Positions 7,691 to 12,864 of a DNA stretch of 12,864 nucleotides are shown here, piece by piece (the first letter of the stretch is position 1; each line of letters opens with the position of its first letter). Location: NCBI GenBank assembly GCA_030612965.1, contig JAUWMW010000040.1:1-12864 (forward strand). The letters run 5' to 3'. The notes beneath the pieces are model-generated. The model had not been told where the DNA came from and searched no databases. It saw only the letters and a program-made list of their open reading frames with translations. The position numbers and the translations under genes are program-made. This DNA is from a bacterium. Lineage in GTDB: Bacteria > Zixibacteria > MSB-5A5 > GN15 > FEB-12.

Positions 7691-7732
7691 TCATCCTTCG
7701 ACTCCGCTCACCCTTCGACTCCGCTCGGGTGA
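7691..7732. repeat. Short palindromic repeat, unit A tandem copies 2a and 2b
   Basis: The 13-base core TTCGACTCCGCTC occurs twice, 17 bases apart (7697-7709 and 7714-7726). The second copy has its own closing stem TCACCC/GGGTGA (7708-7713 with 7727-7732). The first has the left arm ATCC but has lost its right arm, as if a second copy had inserted into or recombined with it. Confidence 0.65.
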
Positions 7733-7743
7733 GCTTCGGAGTG

Positions 7744-7775
7744 CGCAAAGCGCGAGAAACAGGCTTGCCTGTGTT
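7744..7775. repeat. Palindromic repeat, unit B copy 2
   Basis: GCGC-AAA-GCGC (7744-7754) is followed by ACAGG-CTTG-CCTGT (7759-7772). The order unit A then unit B, with about 10-40 bases between, is the same as at 126-243. Confidence 0.55.
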
Positions 7776-7827
7776 GGGCGCCAAAATATCACATCGGGAC
7801 GATCATGGCAAGAATCGTAAAAATATA

Positions 7828-7858
7828 TTGCGAAAAAGTTTGTTAGGTTCGATATTAC
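7828..7858 (+). promoter_or_regulatory. Possible promoter of the structured RNA
   Basis: In an AT-rich stretch, TTGCGA (7828-7833) is followed after 17 bases by GATATT (7851-7856) or after 19 bases by TATTAC (7853-7858). Either would start transcription close to the 5' end of the paired RNA at 7874. The match to consensus is modest. Confidence 0.3.
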
Positions 7859-7873
7859 ATATAGAAAGAGTGA

Positions 7874-8050
7874 GGAGAGAGAGGTCATTTGAAAACCTCT
7901 AACACCAAGCTCATGAAGGTCGTCTCTTGATCGCTGCGCCGACGCCGTGACCCGTTCTTCGGAACGGCAGCGAGAGCAAAATGTGACAAGTGGCTGTAAA
8001 TGCCCTTTACCGTGATAACGGTGAGCGTTTTCAAATTGCAGTCTCTCTCC
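7874..8050 (+). ncRNA. Structured RNA with paired ends, 6S RNA-like
   Basis: No convincing protein is encoded here, yet the strand folds strongly. GGAGAGAGA (7874-7882) pairs perfectly with TCTCTCTCC (8042-8050). After a small internal loop, ATTTGAAAAC (7887-7896) pairs perfectly with GTTTTCAAAT (8027-8036). Next to that stem on the 3' side is the hairpin ACCGT-GATA-ACGGT (8009-8022). At the apex TCGCTG (7931-7936) pairs with CAGCGA (7968-7973), and CCGTTC-TTCG-GAACGG (7952-7967) forms a tetraloop hairpin. An intrinsic terminator follows 10 bases later. A length near 180 nt, a long closing stem, an open central region with a small hairpin in its 3' strand and an apical stem are the 6S RNA layout, so a regulator of RNA polymerase holoenzyme is the best guess. 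It does not look like tmRNA, RNase P or SRP RNA. A leader of the downstream radical-SAM gene is the alternative. Confidence 0.55.
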
Positions 8051-8060
8051 CATAATGCCA

Positions 8061-8093
8061 AACCCGCCCGTTTTTTTGGGCGGGTTTTTCTTT
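8061..8093 (+). terminator. Rho-independent terminator of the structured RNA
   Basis: AACCCGCCC (8061-8069) pairs with GGGCGGGTT (8078-8086) over an eight-base loop and is followed by a T-rich tail (to 8093). No plus-strand protein gene lies upstream within 1.6 kb, so what it terminates is most simply the structured RNA. Confidence 0.85.
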
Positions 8094-8240
8094 GCCTTCT
8101 CAGGTGCAGGCATTATCTTGGCTCCCTTGGGTAACTCTGAGGACCGACCGAGTGCGTCCCGGAGTTGTTGCGTGCGCTTGATGCCGTTGTACCATTCGGC
8201 AGAATGACGCCACGTCGATAGAACATGGAAAGGTGAGTCG

Positions 8241-9224
8241 ATGCCCCAACTGAGTGCAGGACGCAAAGCCAGAATCGCCGCTCGGACGGCGCTGAATATC
8301 CTTCGCGGCAAGCCGATCACGGTCTCGTTTGAGATCACCTACAACTGCAACGCTAACTGTGAGCACTGTGATCTGGGAGCGTACGTCGAAGAACCGCGCC
8401 TGGCCCCTGAGGAGTTTGCCAAGTGGATTCCCAAACTGAAACCGGCCGTGGCCCAAATCTCCGGCGGCGAGCCGACCCTGCGCAAGGACCTCGTCGAGAT
8501 CATTAGAGCCATGCGCGAGAAGGACCCGGTGCCGGTTTTCATCATCACCACCAACGTGCAGATACTTGATGAGAAGCGCTACCTGGCGCTGAAAGAGGCC
8601 GGAGTTGATCAGTTCTCACTTTCGCTGGATTACCCCGATGAGCGCCAGAACACCTTTCGTCACCTCAAGAAGAACTTCGAACATATCAGCGAACTGGTAC
8701 CGAAATTGGCTAAGCACGGCAACAACGACCTGATCCTGGCCTGTGTGGTTCAGAGCGACAATTTTCGCGATCTACCCAAGATAGCCGAATTGGCCAAAAA
8801 GTGGGGCGTGGCGGTCAATTTTTCGACTTACAACTCACTGCGCACCGGCAAAGAGTTCTACCTGGTCACGAGTCCGGAAGATCTGGCCGACCTTTCGAAG
8901 GTGGTCGATCAACTGGTCGCGATGCAGAAGGACGGCTACCCGATACTGACCTCTGAGTGGACCTTGAGACAGATGATTGAGTTCTTCAAAGGGGGACGCC
9001 AGCCCAACTGCAAGGCCGGGACGCGGTTTCTGATCGTTAACCCGTGGGGAAGGCTGACGCCGTGCGGGATGTTTCGCGATGAGTATGATTCGCAGGAGGA
9101 GTTGGTCGAGAAGTTCTCCAAAAACAACACGTGCGACCAGTGCTTTACAGCTATCCGGGCCAACTCCGAGAAATCACCGAAGCGCTTGTTATTCGATGCC
9201 CTGCGGGCCGTGCGGCAACGGTAA
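8241..9224 (+). CDS. Radical SAM protein with C-terminal auxiliary-cluster cysteines, substrate unknown
   Basis: 327 residues. The CX3CX2C motif (C36, C40, C43) in EITYNCNANCEHC binds the radical-SAM [4Fe-4S] cluster, and SGGEP at 74-78 is the SAM-contacting motif. The C-terminal third has C257, C275 (in LTPCGMF), C298 and C301, a SPASM/twitch-like set that probably binds a second iron-sulfur cluster. The N-terminus is a short basic helix before the barrel. ATG 8241 is preceded by AGGTGA at a good distance. A weak TTGATG-N16-CAGAAT (8178-8205) could be its promoter. The split-barrel flavoprotein gene starts 6 bp after its stop, so they are probably co-transcribed. I cannot name the reaction; similar proteins modify peptides, cofactors or lipids. 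Confidence 0.85.
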   Translation: MPQLSAGRKARIAARTALNILRGKPITVSFEITYNCNANCEHCDLGAYVEEPRLAPEEFAKWIPKLKPAVAQISGGEPTLRKDLVEIIRAMREKDPVPVFIITTNVQILDEKRYLALKEAGVDQFSLSLDYPDERQNTFRHLKKNFEHISELVPKLAKHGNNDLILACVVQSDNFRDLPKIAELAKKWGVAVNFSTYNSLRTGKEFYLVTSPEDLADLSKVVDQLVAMQKDGYPILTSEWTLRQMIEFFKGGRQPNCKAGTRFLIVNPWGRLTPCGMFRDEYDSQEELVEKFSKNNTCDQCFTAIRANSEKSPKRLLFDALRAVRQR

Positions 9225-9230
9225 CCGCTC

Positions 9231-9776
9231 ATGCGCCGCGACGACAGGCAAATGGCCGATCAAGCCAGAATGCTGGACTTGCTGGATCGATGCTTCGTCG
9301 GCCGCATGGCTACCAACGGCCACGACGGCCACCCTCGCATCAAGCCGGTCAACTTTGTTCATATCGATGGGCGGATATATTTCCACACCGCGTTTGCGGG
9401 CGAGAAAATCGACGATATCAAGCGTGACCCCCGGGTCTGTTTCGTTGTCGATCAGCCTGTCGGGCACGTTTTGAGCGGCAAGAAAGCATGTAGCGCCAGC
9501 TACCTTTACCAGAGTGTGATGATCCTGGGCAGGGCAGCGCTCATTGACAGCCCGGTCGAAAAGAAAAGAGCTCTCGATGCCCTGATGCAAAAGCACGAAG
9601 GTACTGACAAGTCATATGAATACTCAGAAGCATCGGTTCGCAAAACCGGGATCGTGCGCATCGACATCGAACAAATGACCGGCAAAGAAAGCCTGGGCAA
9701 AGGCAAGGTGCGCAAGGCGGCCAAGGAGGCGCTGCGTACGGGGAAGCCACTGCCAATCATCATCGAACCCGCATAA
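9231..9776 (+). CDS. PNPOx-like/NimA-type flavin-binding split-barrel protein
   Basis: 181 residues. The sequence fits the pyridoxamine-5'-phosphate-oxidase-like split barrel of the NimA/COG3467 kind: an N-terminal RRDDRQMADQ helix, VGRMATNGHDGHPRIKPVNF, then IDGRIYFHTAFAGEKIDDI, RDPRVCFVVDQ, and a SYLYQSVMILGRA strand. Relatives bind FMN or other flavins and reduce small molecules such as nitroimidazoles; others have unknown roles. The C-terminal 40 residues are basic and lysine-rich. ATG 9231 is chosen because the RRxDR motif belongs to the family; ATG 9252 is the alternative, and neither has a strong Shine-Dalgarno. Six bases separate it from the radical-SAM gene, which suggests shared expression and perhaps a shared pathway. 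Confidence 0.82.
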   Translation: MRRDDRQMADQARMLDLLDRCFVGRMATNGHDGHPRIKPVNFVHIDGRIYFHTAFAGEKIDDIKRDPRVCFVVDQPVGHVLSGKKACSASYLYQSVMILGRAALIDSPVEKKRALDALMQKHEGTDKSYEYSEASVRKTGIVRIDIEQMTGKESLGKGKVRKAAKEALRTGKPLPIIIEPA

Positions 9777-9813
9777 ACGACCGTATCGTCAACACCAAAG
9801 TCGTCATGTGTGG

Positions 9814-9843
9814 TTGACCAACCGGCCACCGAATCAGTATAAT
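9814..9843 (+). promoter_or_regulatory. Sigma-70-type promoter of the selenoprotein gene
   Basis: TTGACC (9814-9819) and a perfect TATAAT (9838-9843) are 18 bases apart, the best housekeeping promoter in the window. Transcription would begin near 9850, leaving a leader of about 50 nt before the TTG start at 9900. The small inverted repeat GTCAAC/GTTGAC (9788-9793 with 9813-9818) overlaps the -35 and could end the upstream transcript or bind a regulator. Confidence 0.6.
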
Positions 9844-9899
9844 GGTTGTAGCTAGACCACTGTATTCGCGCAGTTCGAAACAACAACCGGAGTCGCATT

Positions 9900-11063
9900 T
9901 TGAGATTACTGTTATATGCCGCCGCCATCGTCTTGTATGTTTTGCCTTCGAGCACCGCGGCGCAGGATGCCCAGAGTTACGATCAAGCCAGGACACTCTC
10001 GACCGCCCAGAGCAAACCGATTCTGCTGGAATTCTTCCGCGACGACTGAGAGTATTGCGATCTGGCCGCTCGTGAAGTGGCCTCGGAAATTCAAGTCAAA
10101 CAGGCGTTGACCTCGGTCATCTACATTGCGCTCAATGCCGGAGAAGGCGAAGGCAAGGCAGTCTCAGAGCGCTATCATGTCGGCCCCTACTTTCCGGTCT
10201 TTATTCTGACCGACAGCACCGGCAATGTTATCAACCGATGGACTGGCTACACCGGCGCGGCGCGGTTTTTGTCCACGTTCAGAAAAGCGATGTCGAACCT
10301 AACCACGATCGACTCGCGCATTGCCGCTTTCGAACGGTCACCTAACCACACAGAGGCTATCTTTCTGGCCAAGTATCACAGCGACATAGCGGAATTTATC
10401 ACCGCCGCCGACTACTACCGCCGGGCACAGAAATCAAGCGAGCACCCGGTCGACTACTCCTACCAGATTTTCGAGAACTATGCCAACGCTGCCTGGAATG
10501 ATAAGATACCCTTCGATGAAGCCCTGCCCGCGGCCGATGCGGTGATCACCCGGAAGAACGCCAAAGACATCAGCAAGATGGCGCAGATATTGAGCAAACT
10601 GGCGCGGCGACGAGAGGCCACCGACCGGATCGGTCCCTGCCTCAAGGCTGGGATCAGCGCCAGTGATGCCCGCCGCGACGACAAAGGGCTGAAGCTTAAC
10701 GCTGATCTGAAGGGGGACTACGCTCTATACGTCGAACATGACACGCTGGGGGCGCTTGCGATCAAGAAGGCCGCGCTGGGTGAAAACTGGACGACCGATC
10801 TCAACACCTACTACCCATTCGGAAGCTGGTGTTATGAGCGCCGCATCAATCTTGTGGAAGCTCAACGATACGTGCAGCATGCTTGCGAGCGGGCGTCTGA
10901 TGGTCCTTTCAAAGCCAGGCATCTCAGTTTGCTGGCGAACATTTGCGAGGCGCGCGGTCTTATCGCCGACGCTATGCGCCACGCCGAACAAGCAGTCCAG
11001 CAACACCCGGAGAACGAGAGCTACACGAAACAGTTGGAACGGTTGCGGGGGGCGTCCCGGTAG
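9900..11063 (+). CDS. Secreted thioredoxin-fold/TPR selenoprotein with UxxC motif
   Basis: The frame runs 388 codons from TTG 9900 to TAG 11061, interrupted only by one TGA at 10047 (residue 50). Around it the sequence reads ILLEFFRDD-U-EYCDLAAREV, which is a thioredoxin active site (beta strand, then CxxC) with TGA in place of the first cysteine and C53 as the resolving cysteine. The cis-proline lies at P99 in YFPVFILTDSTG. Reading frame and thioredoxin homology continue unbroken on both sides, and a bacterial-type SECIS hairpin follows. TTG 9900 is chosen for GGAG (9889-9892) seven bases upstream; it yields a short signal peptide (MRLLLYAAAIVLYVL, cleavage near residue 21), so the protein should act outside the cytoplasm. 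Residues about 125-387 are helical and TPR-like (TAADYYRRAQKSSEHP, AMRHAEQAVQQHPEN), suggesting partner binding. Likely a thiol-disulfide oxidoreductase; substrate unknown. A recent nonsense mutation is the alternative. Confidence 0.82.
10064..10082 (+). promoter_or_regulatory. Bacterial SECIS hairpin
   Basis: GGCCGCT (10064-10070) pairs with AGTGGCC (10076-10082), seven pairs including one G-U, around the five-base loop CGTGA. The stem begins 14 nt and the loop 21 nt after the TGA at 10047-10049. This is within the spacing expected for SelB-binding bacterial SECIS elements, and the loop contains the GU dinucleotide seen in known examples such as fdhF. It lies inside the coding sequence, as bacterial SECIS elements do. 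Confidence 0.7.
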
Positions 11064-11076
11064 GTCAGCCCCGTAG

Positions 11077-11102
11077 GTCGGAACCCCCTTGCGGGTTCCG
11101 AC
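11077..11102 (+). terminator. 10-bp stem hairpin after the selenoprotein gene
   Basis: GTCGGAACCC (11077-11086) and GGGTTCCGAC (11093-11102) are perfect reverse complements with a six-base loop, 13 bases after the stop codon. There is no T-run, so it may stabilise the 3' end or be a repeat rather than a true intrinsic terminator. A degenerate echo, GTCGGGAACCC, lies just downstream (11128-11139 region). Confidence 0.4.
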
Positions 11103-11165
11103 TCTCAAATTACTCACCGGAGTCCCGTGTCGGGAACCCTGAGTTCTTGACATGTTGTCGGAACC

Positions 11166-11191
11166 TCGCCCTTCGACTCCGCTCAGGGTGA
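11166..11191. repeat. Short palindromic repeat, unit A copy 3
   Basis: Core TTCGACTCCGCTC (11172-11184) is closed by TCGCCCT/AGGGTGA, seven pairs including one G-T (the inner T-A pair uses the first core base). Relative to copy 1 the stem has changed T-A to C-G while remaining paired. Confidence 0.7.
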
Positions 11192-11213
11192 GCTGGGGGG
11201 GACGCTCAGGACG

Positions 11214-11277
11214 ACACGGTTAAGCCGTGTTTCTCGCCCTTCGGGGCAGGGGTCCAACCTACGAGTCTGAAGACTCG
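11214..11277. repeat. Three consecutive small hairpins, including inverted unit B
   Basis: ACACGG-TTAAG-CCGTGT (11214-11230), GCCC-TTCG-GGGC (11236-11247) and CGAGTC-TGAA-GACTCG (11262-11277) follow one another with almost no spacing. The first, read on the minus strand with its flank, gives CGAGAAACACGG and matches unit B in inverted orientation. Confidence 0.6.
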
Positions 11278-11304
11278 GCCATCACAATGCGCGCGAAACA
11301 ACAT

Positions 11305-11392
11305 GGTACCCCACCTAAAGCGAAGCGACAGGTGGGATCTTCTGTACGGATTGAAGAAACCCACCCAACGCTGAGGCTCTGGGTGGGGTACC
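11305..11392. repeat. 88-bp nested palindrome with alternative folds
   Basis: GGTACCCCACC (11305-11315) is perfectly complementary to GGTGGGGTACC (11382-11392). Inside are two smaller competing hairpins, CCACCT/AGGTGG (11311-11316 with 11330-11335) and CCCACCC/GGGTGGG (11360-11366 with 11381-11387). The outer stem and the inner hairpins share bases, so they exclude each other. The rest of the 11064-11551 spacer shows further weak palindromes (for example CAAAC-AA-GTTTG near 11457-11468) and no gene. Confidence 0.6.
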
Positions 11393-11551
11393 GAGTTACC
11401 GGCTTGAGTGGCATGGTCAAACTCGTTTGGCCATAAACAGAGGACCATCCCGCCCCAAACAAGTTTGAGACGGGCACCCATCGATAGGTAGGTGCATCGA
11501 CGACGCCATTCCCCTCTTGCAAAACGGCTCCGACCATATTATCTATATTCT

Positions 11552-12547
11552 ATGCCGGCAAACTTGCCACCACAATACTACGAACTCGAGCGCGAGTTCC
11601 GCGCTGAGAAAGACCCTCGCGAGCAACTTCGTATCGCCGGGGAGCTTCTCCGCATGATGCCCAAGCACAAGGGCACCGACAAGCTCCAGGCCGAGATGAA
11701 GGCCAAGATATCCAAACTGAAAAAACAGATCCAGCAACCCGGCAAATCCGGCGGAACCCGTCAGACGACGGCGCAAGACCACATCGACAAAGAGGGTGCC
11801 GGCCAAGTGATTCTCATCGGTCCTCCCAACGCCGGCAAGTCGTCGCTGGTGGATGCGCTGACGGCGGCCAAACCGCTAGTGGCCGACTACCCCTATTCGA
11901 CCAGGGAGCCTCAGGCCGGCATGATGACGTTTGAATCGGTGCAGTTTCAACTGATCGACACGCCGCCGATTTCACCGGAGTCGTATGAGAACTATCTGTC
12001 CGGTCTTATTCGCAATGCCGATTTGGTCGTGCTGGTGTGTGATCTGGCGACCGAGTCAACTCTGGACGATCTTGAGTTTGTCCTCCAGAAACTCAATGAA
12101 AAACGGATTGTGTTGAAGCCCGATGTCACCGAGGAGCCTGATGATCCGCGTTACTGTTACAAGAAGTGCCTGCTCTGTGCTCACAAGGCATACGATGACG
12201 AGTCCGGCGAGAAGCGCAGCGCTCTGGCTGATATGTTTGAGGGATTCCCAATGGTTGTGACCTCGATCATCGATGATGAGACACTTGATGCTTTTGGGAG
12301 AGCGGTGTTTGATAATCTCTCGATCATTCGCGTCTTCACCAAACCGGTGGGCAAGGATCCCGACTTCACCAATCCGGTTATCCTGCCGGTCGGCAGCACA
12401 GTCGAACAAGCTGCCGTCGATCTACACAAGGATTTCGCCACCCGTTTCAAGTACGCCAGGATATGGGGACAGGGAAAGTTCGATGGCCAGCGCGTGCAGC
12501 GTGACTTTCAGTTAACCGATATGGATATCCTCGAGTTTCGCATGTGA
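11552..12547 (+). CDS. DRG/Obg-like GTPase with C-terminal TGS domain
   Basis: 331 residues. An N-terminal helical region with the family string MPKHKGTDKLQAEMKAKISK precedes a G domain: P-loop GPPNAGKSS at 90-98, the Obg/DRG-type switch I YPYSTREPQAG, G3 as LIDTPP (D136), and a C-terminal TGS domain from about 257 (IIRVFTKPVG to LEFRM). DRG/Obg-class TGS proteins act with ribosomes or RNA; this bacterial branch has no firm role. Two motifs depart from the norm: G3 is DTPP rather than DxPG, and where NKxD (guanine specificity) is expected the chain reads CAHKAYD (H211-K212). The ATG at 11552 fits the family N-terminus; the frame is open to 11492 but that part is repeat DNA. There is no Shine-Dalgarno; TATTAT at 11537-11542 ends 9 bases before the ATG, so the message may be leaderless. 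Confidence 0.85.
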   Translation: MPANLPPQYYELEREFRAEKDPREQLRIAGELLRMMPKHKGTDKLQAEMKAKISKLKKQIQQPGKSGGTRQTTAQDHIDKEGAGQVILIGPPNAGKSSLVDALTAAKPLVADYPYSTREPQAGMMTFESVQFQLIDTPPISPESYENYLSGLIRNADLVVLVCDLATESTLDDLEFVLQKLNEKRIVLKPDVTEEPDDPRYCYKKCLLCAHKAYDDESGEKRSALADMFEGFPMVVTSIIDDETLDAFGRAVFDNLSIIRVFTKPVGKDPDFTNPVILPVGSTVEQAAVDLHKDFATRFKYARIWGQGKFDGQRVQRDFQLTDMDILEFRM

Positions 12548-12595
12548 GCGACAACCCATCGCCCTGGCGTTAGAGCCGCAAGACCACTACTTGTT

Positions 12596-12864
12596 CTAAC
12601 GAATCGATTCTGCTTCGGCCGGGACCGCCGAACCGGGAATCTCGAGACACCATGAACGCTTGTGGCAGGCAGGGCAACGCAGTCTCTTCTTGTCGGGATA
12701 GTGGGGGCTGATCAGATCGGTCAAAGTGGAGATCGAGAATTTGTGACAACACTCCGGGCACTCGTACGCAAAAGTCCGGGCGTGCCAACGAACCAGAAAG
12801 TAGACTAAGAGACCTGCCAAAGCTAAAAGCCCGACTCGAACGGCCCATTCGATCGACCATCCCA
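12596..12864 (-). CDS. Membrane-anchored zinc-ribbon protein, 5' end beyond the window
   Basis: On the minus strand a frame is open from the right edge to a TAG at 12596. At the edge it reads GWSIEWAVRVGLLALAGLL then VYFLVRW, a single transmembrane helix, followed by a soluble domain with CPECCHKFS and, about 30 residues later, RCPACHKRSW. The two CPxC knuckles are a zinc ribbon. The tail (EIPGSAVPAEAESIR) is acidic. A TTG at 12820 could serve as a start but lies in the middle of the membrane helix, so the true start is probably outside the window. It is convergent with the TGS GTPase gene. I recognise the fold but not a named function; rubredoxin-like or metal-stabilised membrane scaffolds are possibilities. 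Confidence 0.65.
   Translation of the reverse strand, partial: GWSIEWAVRVGLLALAGLLVYFLVRWHARTFAYECPECCHKFSISTLTDLISPHYPDKKRLRCPACHKRSWCLEIPGSAVPAEAESIR

Noticed and set aside
7874..8050. tmRNA, RNase P RNA or SRP RNA as the identity of the structured RNA
   Set aside because: There is no tRNA-like end or tag frame, no RNase P core strings, no SRP tetraloop motif, and the length does not fit the first two.
7691..8338. A 215-codon minus-strand open frame across the acpS-radical SAM gap
   Set aside because: It crosses the terminator, the structured RNA and the start of the radical-SAM gene. Its translation resembles no family, and it includes the repeat translated as a low-complexity string.
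10047..10049. TGA as a simple stop, a frameshift, or reassignment of TGA to Gly or Trp
   Set aside because: The frame is the same on both sides, so it is not a frameshift. TGA ends hypD at its family length and ends the TGS GTPase, so it is not reassigned. Its position at the CxxC cysteine plus the downstream hairpin favours Sec over a chance nonsense mutation, although a sequencing error cannot be excluded.
1..12864. CRISPR arrays, tRNA or rRNA genes, transposases, phage genes
   Set aside because: No regularly spaced direct repeats, cloverleaf patterns, rRNA signatures or transposase-like frames were seen. The only repeats are short dispersed palindromes.

Overview
This is a bacterial chromosome segment with moderately high GC, short intergenic gaps and operon-like gene pairs on both strands. 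MurJ, AcpS and PyrE, Shine-Dalgarno sites such as GGAGG, and TGA used as a normal stop (hypD, the TGS GTPase) indicate an ordinary bacterium using the standard code. A glycyl radical enzyme and radical-SAM proteins suggest anaerobic or microaerophilic life. Intergenic DNA carries many short palindromic repeats, as in some uncultured phyla, but I cannot fix the taxon from sequence alone.

Left part (1-3009, minus strand): an envelope/surface-polysaccharide unit with wecB (UDP-GlcNAc 2-epimerase) directly followed by a murJ-family lipid-carrier flippase. Next come a decayed glycosyltransferase fragment, palindromic repeats, and the first codons of a gene leaving the left edge. Middle-left (3215-6384, plus strand): a two-gene unit made of a radical-SAM activase and a glycyl radical enzyme that matches trans-4-hydroxy-L-proline dehydratase (HypD) at every active-site position I checked. 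The activase lacks the cysteine-rich ferredoxin insert usual in this enzyme group. Middle (6657-7606, minus strand): acpS and pyrE, coupled by a TAATG overlap.

The 7607-8240 gap is not empty. It holds palindromic repeats, then a structured RNA of about 177 nt with paired ends (7874-8050) followed by a strong intrinsic terminator. It has the architecture of 6S RNA. Next comes a plus-strand pair: a radical-SAM protein of unknown substrate and a flavin/PNPOx-type split-barrel protein.

The main find is at 9900-11063. A good promoter (TTGACC-N18-TATAAT) and a GGAG-spaced TTG start lead into a secreted thioredoxin-fold/TPR protein. The first cysteine of its CxxC motif is replaced by an in-frame TGA, followed 14 nt later by a 7-bp hairpin. 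This is the signature of a selenoprotein with a UxxC redox centre; conventional gene calling would start it downstream and lose the signal peptide and active site. The right end holds a palindrome-rich 490-bp spacer, a DRG/Obg-like GTPase with a TGS domain and unusual G3/G4 motifs, and a membrane-anchored zinc-ribbon protein cut by the right edge.
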